From positions 868,001 to 932,000 of the forward strand of contig NC_071350.1 in assembly GCF_027744825.2 (NCBI RefSeq): 64,000 nt of DNA. Direction: 5' to 3'. Shown piece by piece: positions 24,104-34,330 of the stretch. The position numbers were made by a program, and so were the translations under genes. This stretch comes from Synchiropus splendidus. Its lineage: Eukaryota; Chordata; Actinopteri; Syngnathiformes; Callionymidae. Under the pieces are notes generated by a model. It was not told the DNA's origin, ran no database searches, and was given only the letters and a program-made list of their open reading frames with translations. Every line of letters starts with the position of its first letter. Position 1 is the first letter of the stretch.

Positions 24104-27043
24104 ATGCGTTTATTAGGATATGACCGGCAAACGATTATTAATCTGAGGGATTTCAACGGCTTTTATCCCGTTAGCGCGGAGACACGGACGACGCTACACG
24201 ACCTCGGTCTGTTCCACCGGTCGGATCCAAGGATCTACAGCATAGCGAAGCCCCGCCAGTCAGATTCAGAGACCTACAGCACAGCGAAGCCCCTCCCCAG
24301 CAGCAGGGATCATCATCACGGGGGACATCGGAGGCGGTGCGAGAGGAAGCAGAAGCGCGGTTGCCGCGGCGGAATTAAGGCTAAGCTAAATGCTAACCCG
24401 TTCCGCTCGCCGCTCCCGTCGGTCCTGCTCTCTAACGTGCGCTCGCTAGAAAACAAACTGGACTATTTGAAACTGGACTTGAACACCCGAAGGGAGACAC
24501 GGAACTGTTGCGTGCTGATCCTCACGGAGACGTGGCTCAACTCTTCTGTCCCGGACACCGCTATTAGCCTGGAAGGGCTAACAGCGTTCAGGGCGGACAG
24601 GAACCACGTGCTCACAGGTAAAACCCGGGGAGGGGGTGTCTGCATCTACATCAACAACAACTGGTGTATCAACACAACTCTGGTCTCCAGTCACTGCTGT
24701 GTGGACATAGAGTTTCTGATTGTGAAATGCAGACCCTTCTACTTGCCACGTGAGTTCACCAGCGTCACAGTGGTGGCCCTGTACATCCCTCCAAGCGCTG
24801 ACTGCAAACAGGCCCTGAGTGTCCTCCATCAAGCCATCAGCGACGTGCAGTCCACACACCCGGAGAGTGTCTTCATTGTGGCAGGGGACTTTAACCAGGC
24901 CAATATGAAGACTGTGCTTCCAGCCTTTCACCAGCATGTGGACTTCGCTACTCGTGGGGAGAACACCCTGGACCTGGTCTACACCAACATCAAGAAGGCG
25001 TACAGAGCTGTCCCTCGTCCTCACCTCGGCTCCTCAGATCATCTCTCTGTGTTGCTGGTCCCTGCATACCAGCCGCTGCTCATCAGAGAGAAACCAGCAG
25101 TGAGGACAGTGAGAGTGTGGCCAGAGGGAACCATGTCAGCCCTTCAGGACTGTTTTGAGCGTACTGACTGGAGCATGTTCAAGGATGCTGCTACGGACTG
25201 CAGTCAGCAAACAGACGTAGAGGAGTATGCGTCAGTGGTGACTGGCTACATCCACTGGTGCATGGAGAGGGTCACAGTCAACAAGACCATCGTCACTCGG
25301 GCCAATCAGAAGCCTTGGATGACGAAAGAGGTGCGTGATAGACTGAGGGAGCGAAATGCTGCGTTCAAATCTGGAGATGGAGCGGCACTCAGATCAGCGA
25401 GGGCGAATCTGAACCATGAAATCCGGGCAGCGAAGCGCGCCCACAGTCGGAAGGTCCAAGGCTTCTTTCAGAATGCCAGCAACACCAGGCAACTGTGGCA
25501 GGGCATCCAGACGGTCACAGGCTATAAAGCCTCTCCCCCTCCCTGCCGTGACGACATCAGCTTCCTCAATGAGCTGAATAACTTCTTTGGAAGGTTTGAA
25601 GCTCTCAATACCAACCCTGCGAGGAAAGCTGCCACCCACTCTGACGAACAGACGCTCAGACTGGACACCGCTACGGTGCAGAGAACTCTGAGGAAGGTGA
25701 ACGCAAGTAAGGCTGCAGGCCCTGACAACATTCCTGGACGACTGATTAAGGAATGTGCTGACCAGCTGTCCCAAGTGCTCACGGACATCTTCAACACCTC
25801 TCTGACCCAGGCGGTCGTCCCTCCATGTTTCAAGTCGGCCATAATTATTCCTGTGCCCAAGAAACCGACCACCACGTGTCTGAACGACTTTCGCCCCGTT
25901 GCACTAACATCCACCATCATGAAGTGCTTCGAGAGGGTGGTGAAGGACCACATCGTCTCCATACTCCCCGCATCATTCGACCCGTTCCAGTTTGCGTACC
26001 AGCCGAACCGCTCCACTGAGGACGCCATCTCCACTGCTCTCCACCTGAGCCTGGAGCACCTAGAGAAGAAGAACGCTCTGGTTCGGATGCTGTTCCTGGA
26101 CTTCAGCTCAGCTTTTAATACCATCATCCCACAGGACCTGGTACATAAATTGGAGCAACTAGGAGTGGAGACCTCCATGTGCAACTGGCTGCTGGACTTT
26201 CTCACCAACAGAACCCAGTCTGTCCGAGTAGGAAGTAACACGTCAAGTGTTATCTCCCAGAACATCGGCTCCCCCCAGGGATGTGTCCTCAGCCCACTGC
26301 TGTTCACTCTGCTGACCCACGACTGTCGCCCCAAGTATAGCAGCAACCACATCCTGAAGTACGCGGACGACACAATGGTTGTGGGTCTCATCCAGGACAA
26401 TGATGAACTGGCCTACAGGGAGGAGGTGCAACATCTGGTGGACTGGTGTGAGACAAACAATCTGGCCCTGAATCTCGACAAGACGAAGGAGATTGTCGTG
26501 GACTTCGGGAGATCAAGACACAGCCATGCCCCTCTTTACATCAACGACAGGGCTGTGGAAGTGGTGAGTACAACCAAATACCTGGGTGTGCACATCACAG
26601 ACGATCTTAGCTGGTCACTCCACACCTCCTCCCTGGCAAAGAAGGCACAGCAGCGTCTGCACTTCCTGAGGCGGATGAGAAGAGCTTCCCTGCCCCCCCC
26701 CATCCTGACCACCTTCTACAGAGGGACAATCGAGAGCCTGCTGACCAGCTGCATCTCCGTCTGGTCTGGGAGCTGCAGTGCATCAGACTGGAAGTCTCTG
26801 CAGAGGGTGGTGAGGACAGCGGAGAAAATCACCGGGACCCCGCTCCCTGCCATCAAGGATATAGCAGATATTCGCTGCTTATCCAGGGCACAAAGGATCA
26901 TCGCGGACTCTACTCATCCAAACTATGCACTGTTCTCCCTCCTGCCATCTGGCAGACGGTTCCGTAGCATCCGATGCAGAACCACCAGATTCAGGAACAG
27001 TTTTGTTCCTGGTGCTGTCAGGTTGCTGAACATGGGACAATAG
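24104..27043 (+). CDS. LINE ORF2-type protein: AP-like endonuclease plus reverse transcriptase
   Basis: This 979-residue protein would nick target DNA and copy the element's RNA at the nick (target-primed reverse transcription). A basic stretch lies at about residues 75-85. The endonuclease domain spans roughly 108-320, with LSNVRSLENK, the ILTETWL glutamate (E142), the VAGDFN pair D262/N264, and SSDH with D312/H313. The RT domain spans roughly 535-830: AAGPDNIPG from 537, FRPVALTS, the LFLDFSSAFNT aspartate (D666), SPQGCVLSPLLF from 723, and YADD with D755/D756. A conserved-looking C-terminal region ends near RNSFVPGAVRLLN. No RNase H domain is seen. All listed catalytic residues are present and there is no internal stop or frameshift. 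I chose the first in-frame ATG; the open frame extends upstream into the satellite to a TTG at 24065, which is not a credible eukaryotic start. If the element is truncated, the natural start may be missing. Confidence 0.93.
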   Translation: MRLLGYDRQTIINLRDFNGFYPVSAETRTTLHDLGLFHRSDPRIYSIAKPRQSDSETYSTAKPLPSSRDHHHGGHRRRCERKQKRGCRGGIKAKLNANPFRSPLPSVLLSNVRSLENKLDYLKLDLNTRRETRNCCVLILTETWLNSSVPDTAISLEGLTAFRADRNHVLTGKTRGGGVCIYINNNWCINTTLVSSHCCVDIEFLIVKCRPFYLPREFTSVTVVALYIPPSADCKQALSVLHQAISDVQSTHPESVFIVAGDFNQANMKTVLPAFHQHVDFATRGENTLDLVYTNIKKAYRAVPRPHLGSSDHLSVLLVPAYQPLLIREKPAVRTVRVWPEGTMSALQDCFERTDWSMFKDAATDCSQQTDVEEYASVVTGYIHWCMERVTVNKTIVTRANQKPWMTKEVRDRLRERNAAFKSGDGAALRSARANLNHEIRAAKRAHSRKVQGFFQNASNTRQLWQGIQTVTGYKASPPPCRDDISFLNELNNFFGRFEALNTNPARKAATHSDEQTLRLDTATVQRTLRKVNASKAAGPDNIPGRLIKECADQLSQVLTDIFNTSLTQAVVPPCFKSAIIIPVPKKPTTTCLNDFRPVALTSTIMKCFERVVKDHIVSILPASFDPFQFAYQPNRSTEDAISTALHLSLEHLEKKNALVRMLFLDFSSAFNTIIPQDLVHKLEQLGVETSMCNWLLDFLTNRTQSVRVGSNTSSVISQNIGSPQGCVLSPLLFTLLTHDCRPKYSSNHILKYADDTMVVGLIQDNDELAYREEVQHLVDWCETNNLALNLDKTKEIVVDFGRSRHSHAPLYINDRAVEVVSTTKYLGVHITDDLSWSLHTSSLAKKAQQRLHFLRRMRRASLPPPILTTFYRGTIESLLTSCISVWSGSCSASDWKSLQRVVRTAEKITGTPLPAIKDIADIRCLSRAQRIIADSTHPNYALFSLLPSGRRFRSIRCRTTRFRNSFVPGAVRLLNMGQ

Positions 27044-27218
27044 CGGCAATACTGTTTATTTGTTCAATTGTACATCCTCTGGACTGGCACTTATCTGTTT
27101 TATGTTATTATTATTTATCTATCTATTTATTTTTGGACATCTCGTTTGTTTTTGGAAACTGGAGGCCTCAGACCGAAATTTCGTTGCCATCATATAGAAA
27201 TATGTTTTGTGCAATGAC
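27044..27218 (+). other. LINE 3' untranslated region
   Basis: Non-coding sequence between the TAG stop and the AATAAA signal. It includes an AT-rich stretch (TTATTATTATTTATCTATC) and the segment GAAATTTCGTTGCC, followed by TTTTGTGCAATGACAATAAA. A closing stem with TGCAATGACAATAAA just before a short tandem repeat is, from memory, typical of fish L2-type LINEs and their SINE partners. In that group this region is expected to be what the reverse transcriptase recognises. Confidence 0.75.
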
Positions 27219-27224
27219 AATAAA
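27219..27224 (+). terminator. Polyadenylation-type signal AATAAA of the LINE
   Basis: AATAAA lies eight bases upstream of the start of the last tract (AAGTCT units begin at 27227). It matches the canonical cleavage and polyadenylation hexamer, though in tandem-repeat-tailed LINEs it may simply be part of the conserved 3' end. Confidence 0.6.
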
Positions 27225-27226
27225 GA

Positions 27227-27262
27227 AAGTCTAAGTCTAAGTCTAAGTCTAAGTCTAAGTCT
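27227..27262 (+). repeat. AAGTCT x6 tail of the LINE
   Basis: Six perfect, consecutive AAGTCT units end the element. Short tandem tails instead of poly(A) are characteristic of L2/CR1-like LINEs and are thought to form during target-primed reverse transcription. The absence of any unit decay suggests a young insertion. Confidence 0.92.
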
Positions 27263-27263
27263 C
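27259..27263 (+). repeat. Candidate target-site duplication, right copy
   Basis: GTCTC spans the end of the last AAGTCT unit and the first satellite base after the element; satellite continues as ATGCTGAAAA, where neighbours read AGGCTGAAAA. Because the tail supplies GTCT, the match may reflect pairing of the RNA tail with the target at priming instead of a duplication. Confidence 0.4.
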
Positions 27264-30200
27264 ATGCTGAAAAGGCGTTTTCTGCATTGTGCCATAACTT
27301 CTCAGGGAAGCTTCAGAACATGAAATTTTCACCTCCCACCATAGCAGAAAGGGTCTTTCCAGTAGTTGCACATGAAATCTAAGCTGTCTGAAGTGTTTTT
27401 CGAAAGTTATCAACATTTTTATGTTTGGCGTTCCGGAATCGACCTTATCTCAGGATGAAAAATCGTTTTCTGCATTATCCCATAACTTTGCAGGGAAGCT
27501 TCAGAACATGAAATTTCCACCTCCCACTATACCAGAAAGGGTCTTTCTAGTAGTTGCACCTCAAATCTAAGCTGTCTGATGTGTTTTTCGAAAGTTTTCA
27601 ACATTTTTATGTTTGGTGTTCCTGAATCGACCTTATCTCAGGCTGAAAATGTGTTTCCTGCATTGTGCCATAACTTTGCAAGGAATCTTCAGAACATGAA
27701 ATTTTCACCTCCCACTACAGCAGAAAGGGTCTTTCTAGTAGTTGCACATCAAATCTAAGCTGTCTGAAATGTTTTTCCAAAGTTATCAACATTTTTACGT
27801 TTGGCGTTCCAGAACCCACCTTATCTCAGGCTGAAAACGCGTTTCCTGCATTGTGCCATAACTTTGCAGGGAATCTTCAGAACATGAAATTTTCACCTCC
27901 CACTACAGCAGAAAGGGTCTTTCTAGTAGTTGCACATCAAATCTAAGCTGTCTGAAATGTTTTTCCAAAGTTATCAACATTTTTACGTTTGGCGTTTCAG
28001 AATCGACCTTATCTCAGGCTGAAAACGCGTTGTCTGCATTGTGCCATAAATTTGCAGGGAAGGTTCAGAAAATGAATTTTTCACCTCCCACTATAGCAGA
28101 AAGGGTATTTCTAGTAGTTGCACATTAAATCTAAGCTGTCTGAAGTGTTGTTCCAAAGTTATCAACATTTTTACGTTTGGCGTTTCGGAAACCACCTTGT
28201 CTCAGGCTGAAAACGCGTTTTCTGCATTGTGCCATAACTTCTCAGGGAAGCTTCAGAACATGAAATGTTCACCTCCCACTATAGCAGAAAGGGTCTTTCT
28301 AGTAGTTGCACATCAAATCTAAGCTGTCTGAAGTGTTTTTCCAAAATTATCAACATTTTTATGTTTGGCGTTCCGGAACCCACCTTATCTCAGGCTGAAA
28401 ACGCGTTTTCGGCATTGTGCCATAACTTTGCAGGGAAGCTTCAGAAAATGAAATTTTCCCCTCCCACTACAGCAGAAAGGGTCTTTCTAGTAGTTGCACA
28501 TCAAATCTAAGCTGTCTGAAATGTTTTTCCAAAGTTATCAACATTTTTACGTTTGGCGTTTCAGAATCGACCTTATCTCAGGCTGAAAACGCGTTGTCTG
28601 CATTGTGCCATAACTTTGCATGGAAGTTTCTGAACATGAAATTTTCAGCTCCCACTATAGCAGAAAGGGTCTTTCTAGTAGTTGCACATGAAATCTAAGC
28701 TGTCTGAAGTGTTTTTCGAAAGTTATCAACATTTTTATGTTTGGCGTTCCGGAATCGACCTTATCTCAGGATGAAAAATCGTTTTCTGCATTGTCCCATA
28801 ACTTTGCAGGGAAGCTTCCGAACATGAAATTTTCACCTCCCACTATACCAGAAAGGGTCTTTCTAGTAGTTGCACCTCAAATCTAAGCTGTCTGATGTGT
28901 TTTTCGAAAGTTTTCAACATTTTTATGTTTGGTGTTCCTGAATCGACCTTATCTCAGGCTGAAAACGCGTTTCCTGCATTGTGCCATAACTTTGCAAGGA
29001 ATCTTCAGAACATGAAATTTTCACCTCCCACTACAGCAGAAAGGGTCTTTCTAGTAGTTGCACATCAAATCTAAGCTGTCTGAAATGTTTTTCCAAATTT
29101 ATCAACATTTTTACGTTTGCCGTTCCAGAATCGACCTTATCTCAAGATGAAAACGCGTTGTCTGCATTGTGCCATAACTTTGCATGGAAGCTTCAGAACA
29201 TGAAATTTTCAGTCCCACTATAGCAGAAAGGGTCTTTCTAGTATTTGCACATCAAATCTAAGCTGTCTGAAGTGTTTTTCGAAAGTTATCAACATTTTTA
29301 TGTTTGGCGTTCCGGAACCCACGTTATCACAAGCTGAAAAAGCGTTTTCTGCATTGTGCCATAACTTTGCAGGGAAGCTTCAGAACATGAAATTTTCAGG
29401 TCCCACTATAGCAGAATGGTTCTTTCTAGTAGATGCACATCAAATCTAAGCTGTCTGAAGTGTTTTTCGAAAGTTATCAACATTTTTATGTTTGGCGTCC
29501 CGGAATCGACCTTATCTCAGACTGAAAATGCGTTTTCGGCATTGTGCCATAACTTTGCATGGAAGCTTTCGAACATGAAATTTTAACCTCCCACTATAGC
29601 AGAAAGGGTCTTTCTAGTATTTGAACATCAAATCTAAGCTGTCTAAAATGTTATTCGAAAGTTATCAACATTTTTATGTTTGGCGTTCTGGAACCCATCT
29701 TATCACAAGCTGAAAACGCGTTTTCTGCATTGTGGCATAACTTTGCAGGGAAGCTTCAGCACATGAAATTTTCACGTCCCACTATACAAGAAAGGGTCTT
29801 TCTAGTAGTTGCACATCAAATCTAAGCTGTCTGAAGTGTTTTTCGAAAGTTATGAACATTTTTATGTTTCGCGTTCTGTAATCGACCTTATCTGAGGATG
29901 AAAAATCGTTTTCTGAATTGTCCCATAACTTTCCATGGGAAGCTTCAGAACATGAAATTTTGACCTCCCACTATAGCAGAAAGGGTCTTTCTAGTAGTTG
30001 CACATCAAATCTAAGCTGTCTGAAGTGTTTTTCCAAAGTTATCAACATTTTTATGTTTGGCGTTCCTGAATCGACCTTATCTCAATCTGAAAACGCGTTT
30101 TACGCATTGTGCCATAACTTTGCAGGGAACCTTTAGAACATGAAATTTTGACCTCCCACAATAGCAGAAAGGGTCTTTCCAGTAGTTGCACATCATATCT

Positions 30201-33200
30201 AAGCTGTCTGAAGTGTTGTTCCAAAGTAATCAACATTTTTACGATTGGCGTTCCGGAACCCACCTTATCTCAGGCTGAAAGCGCTTTTTCTGCATTGTGC
30301 CATAGCTTCTCAGGGAAAGTTCAGAACATGAAATTTTCACCTCCCACTATAGCAGAAAGGGTCTTTCTAGTAGTTGCACATCAAATCTAAGCTGTCTGAT
30401 GTGTTTTTCCAAAGTTATCAACATTTTTATGTATGGCGTTCCGGAATCGACCTTATCTCAGGCTGAAAACGCGTTTTCTGCATTGTGCCATAACTTCTCA
30501 GGGAAGCTTCAGAACATGAAATGTTCACCTCCCACTGTAGCAGAAAGGGTCTTTCTAGTAGTTGCACATCAAATCTAAGCTGTCTGAAGTGTTTTTCCAA
30601 ATTTATCAACATTTTTATGTGTGGCGTTCCGGAACCCACCTTATCTCTGGTTGAAAACGCGGTTTCTGCATTGTGCCATAACTTTGCAGGGAAGCTTCAG
30701 AACATGAAATTTTAACCTCCCAGTATAGCAGAAAGGGTCTTTCTAGTAGTTGCACATCAAATCTAAGCTGTCTGAAGTGTTTTTTGAAAGTTATCAACAT
30801 TTTTATGTGTGGCGTTCTGGAATCTACCTTATCTCTGGATGAAAATGCATTTTCTGCATTGTCCCATAACTTTCCAGGGAAGCTTCAGAACATGAAATTT
30901 TCACCTCCCACTATAGTAGAAAGGTTCTTTCTAGTAGTTGCGCATCAAATCTAAGCTGTCTGAAGTGTTTTTCCAAAGTTATCAACATTTTTATGTTTGG
31001 CGTTCCGGAATCGACCTTATCTCAGGCTGAAAAGCGTTTTTGTGCATTGTGCCATAACTTTGCAGGGAACCTTTAGAACATGAAATTTTCACCTCCCACT
31101 ATAGCAGAAAGGGTCTTTCTAGTAGTTGCACATCAAATCTAAGCTGCCTGAAGTGTTTTTCGAAAGTTATCAACATTTTTATGTTTGGCGTTCCGGAACC
31201 CACCTTATCTCAAGCTGAAAACGCGTTGTCTGCATTCTGCCATAACTTTGCAGGGAAGCTTCAGAACATGAAATGTTCACCTCCCACTGAGGCAGAAAGG
31301 GTATTTCTAGTAGTTGCACATCAAATCTAAGCTGTCTGAAGTGTTTTTCGAAAGTTATCAACATTTTAATGTTTGGCGTTACAGAATCGACCGTATCTCA
31401 GGATGAAAAATTGTTTTCTGCATTGTCCCATAACTTTCCAGGGAAGCTTCAGAACATGAAATTTAGACCTAACACTATAGCAGAAAGGGTCTTTCTAGTA
31501 GTTGCACATCAAATCTAAGGTGTCTGAAGTGTTTTTCGAAAGTTATCAACATTTTTATGTTTGTCGTTCCGGAATCGACTTTATCTCAGGCTGAAAATGC
31601 TTTTTACGCTTTGTGCCATAACTTGGCATGGAAGCTTCCGAACATGAAAGGTTCACCTCCCACTATAGCAGAAAGGGTCTTTCTAGTAGTTGCACATCAA
31701 ATCTAAGCTGTCTGAAGTGTTTTTCCAAAGTTATCAACATTTTTATGTTTGGCGTTCCGGAATCGACCTTATCTCTGGCTGAAAACGCGTTTTACGCATT
31801 GTGCCATAACTTTTCAGGGAAGATTCAGAACATGAAATGTTCACCTAACATTATAGCAGAAAAGGTCTTTCTAGTAGTTGCACATCAAATCTAAGCTGTC
31901 TGAAGTGTTTTTCCAAAGTCATGAACATTTTTATGTTTGGCGTTCCGGAATCGACCTTATCTCAGGCTGAAAACGCGTTTTACGTATTGTGCCATAACTT
32001 TGCAGGGAAGCTTCAGGACCTTGAATTTTCACCATCCACTATATCAGAAAAGGTCTTTCTAGTAGTTGCACCTCAAATCTAAGCTGTCTGAAGTGTTTTT
32101 CCAAAGTTATCAACATTTTTATGTTTGGCGTTCCGGAATCGACCTTATGTCAGGCTGAAAACGCGATGTCTGCATTGTGCCATAACTTTGCATGGAAGGT
32201 TCCGAACATGAAATTTTAACCTCCCACTATAGCAGAAAGGCTCTTTCTAGTAGTTGCACATCAAATCTAAGCTGTCTGAAATGTTTTTCCAAATTTATCA
32301 ACATTTTTACGTTTGGCGTTCCTGAATCGACCTTATCTCAGGCTGAAAACGCGTTTTCTGCATTGTGCCATAACTTTGCTGGGAAGCTTCAGAACATGAA
32401 ATTGTCACCTCCCACTATAGCAGAAAGGGTCTTTCTAGTAGTTTCACATCAAATCTAAGCTGTCTGAAGTGTTTTTCCAAAGTTATCAACGTTTTTTTGT
32501 TTGGCGTTTCAGAATCGACCTTATCTCAGGCTGAAAACGCGTTGTCTGCATTGTGCCATAACTTTGCATGGAAGCTTCCGAACATGAAAATTTAACCTCC
32601 CACTATAGCAGAAAGGCTCTTTCTAGTAGTTGCAGATCAAATCTAAGCTGTCTGATGTGTTTTTCTAAAGTTATCAACATTTTTATGTTTGGCGTTCCGG
32701 AATCGACCTTATCTTAGGTTGAAAACGTGTTTTACGCATTGTGCCATAACTTTGCAGGGAAGGTTCAGAAAATGAAATGTTCACCTCCCACTATAGCAGA
32801 AAGGGCATTTCTAGTAGTTGCACATTAAATCAAAGCTGTCTGAAGTGTTGTTCCAAAGTTATCAACATTTTTACGTTTGGCGTTTCGGAAACCACCTTGT
32901 CTCAGGCTGAAAACGCGTTTTCTGCATTGTGCCATAACTTCTCAGGGAAGCTTCAGAACATGAAATGTTCACCTCCCACTATAGCAGAAAGGGTCTTTCT
33001 AGTAGTTGCACATCAAATCTAAGCTGTCTGAAGTGTTTTTCGAAAGTTTTCAACATTTTTATGTTTGGTGTTCCTGAATCGACCTTATCTCAGGCTGAAA
33101 ACGCGTTTCCTGCATTGTGCTATAACTTTGCAGGGAATCTTCAGAACATGAAATTTTCACCTCCCACTACTGCAGAAAGGGTCTTTCTAGTAGTTGCACA

Positions 33201-34030
33201 TCAAATCTAAGCTGTCTGAAATGTTTTTCCAAAGTTATCAACATTTTTACGTTTGGCGTTTCAGAATCGACCTTATCTCAGGCTGAAAACACGTTGTCTG
33301 CATTGTGCCATAACTTTGCAGGGAAGGTTCAGAAAATGAAATTTTCACCTCCCACTATAGCAGAAAGGGTCTTTCTAGTAGTTGCACATCAAATCTAAGC
33401 TGTCTGAAGTGTTTTTCCAAAATTATCAACATTTTTATGTTTGGCGTTCCGGAACCCACCTTATCTCAGGCTGAAAACGCGTTTTCGGCATTGTGCCATA
33501 ACTTTGCAGGGAAGCTTCAGAACATGAAATTTTCACCTCCCACTACAGCAGAAAGGGTCTTTCTAGTAGTTGCACATCAAATCTAAGCTGTCTGATGTGT
33601 TTTTCCAAATTTATCAACATTTTTATGTTTGGTGTTCCGGAATCGACCTTATCTTAGGCTGAAAACGCGTTTTACGCATTGTGCCATAACTTTGCAGGGA
33701 AGCTTCAGAACATGAAATGTTCACCTCCCACTATAGCAGAAAGGGTCTTTCTAGTAGTTGCACATCAAATGTAAGCTGTCTGAAGTGTTTTTCCAAAGTT
33801 ATTAACATTTTTATGTTTGGCGTTCTGGAATCGACCTTATCTCAGGCTGAAAACGCGTTTCACGCATTGTGCCATAACTTTGCAGGGAAGGTTCAGAAAA
33901 TGAAATTTTCACCTCCCACTATAGCAGAAAGGGTCTTTCTAGTAGTTGCACATTAAATCTAAGCTGTCTGAAGTGTTGTTCCAAAGTTATCAACATTTTT
34001 ACGTTTGGCGTTCGGAAACCACCTTGTCTC
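27264..34030. repeat. Central higher-order repeat domain, part right of the LINE
   Basis: The same subtypes continue past the LINE. The ACGTTTGGCGTTTCAG monomer reappears at 27985; subtracting the insertion gives 27 monomers from its copy at 19717. A monomer with CAGGATGAAAAATCG occurs at 27451 and 28767 (seven monomers apart) and again at 38539. The variant CCCACGTTATCACAAGC occurs at 21615 and 29318, which is 24 monomers within one base once the insertion is removed. Confidence 0.83.
31860..34030. repeat. Block copy of about 21.90-24.07 kb
   Basis: Rare variants occur in the same order in both places: CTTCAGGACCTTGAATTTTC (22051 and 32011), TTATGTCAGGC with TTTGCATGGAAG, AAATTGTCACC, CAACGTTTTTTTG, then the monomer run ending at GGAAACCACCTTGTCTC. 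The offset is 9960 bp at both ends and 9772 in the middle, so one monomer was lost and another gained. The LINE interrupts only the left copy. Confidence 0.82.
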
Positions 34031-34040
34031 AGGCTGAAAA
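34021..34040 (+). other. Paralogous empty site of the LINE insertion
   Basis: ACCTTGTCTC at 34021-34030 is followed directly by AGGCTGAAAA, the uninterrupted form of the monomer that the LINE splits after 24071. The block upstream also corresponds: about 21.90-24.07 kb matches about 31.86-34.03 kb at an offset of 9960 bp, with a stretch at 9772. Removing about 3192 bp leaves 36 monomers exactly. This copy therefore shows the pre-insertion arrangement. Confidence 0.8.
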
Positions 34041-34330
34041 CGCGTTTTCTGCATTGTGCCATAACTTCTCAGGGAAGCTTCAGAACATGAAATGTTCACC
34101 TCCTACTATAGCAGAAAGGGTCTTTCTAGTAGTTGCACATCAAATCTAAGCTGTCTGAAGTGTTTTTCCTAAATTATCAACATTTTTATGTTTGGCGTTC
34201 CGGAACCCACCTTATCTCAGGCTGAAAACGCGTTTCCTGCATTGTGCCATAACTTTGCAAGGAATCTTCAGAACATGAAATTTTCACCTCCCACTACAGC
34301 AGAATGGGTCTTTCTAGTAGTTGCACGTCA

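Larger units (their letters stand above)
24072..27262 (+). mobile_element. Non-LTR retrotransposon (LINE), L2/CR1-like, probably 5'-truncated
   Basis: A 3191-bp segment, visibly richer in GC than its surroundings, splits a satellite monomer. It has one long sense ORF with endonuclease and reverse transcriptase domains, a 3' UTR of about 180 bp, an AATAAA signal and a tail of six AAGTCT units. It has no long terminal repeats and no poly(A). In LINE families, an endonuclease-RT protein without an RNase H region plus a short tandem-repeat tail fits the L2/CR1/Rex1 group of the Jockey superfamily; I favour L2 but cannot separate these by eye. Only about 30 bp precede the first ATG and there is no separate ORF1, so a 5' truncation near the start of ORF2 is likely, although a single-ORF element is possible. 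The intact ORF and clean tail point to a recent insertion. Confidence 0.93.

Noticed and set aside
25522..26400. Long antisense open frame inside the LINE, and smaller ones at 24578-25024 and 25394-25774
   Set aside because: They lie opposite the conserved endonuclease and RT coding sequence and show no recognisable domain; they are shadows of the sense ORF.
24072..27262. LTR retrotransposon or endogenous virus
   Set aside because: No terminal repeats and no gag, protease or integrase. The APE-type endonuclease plus tandem tail identify a non-LTR element.
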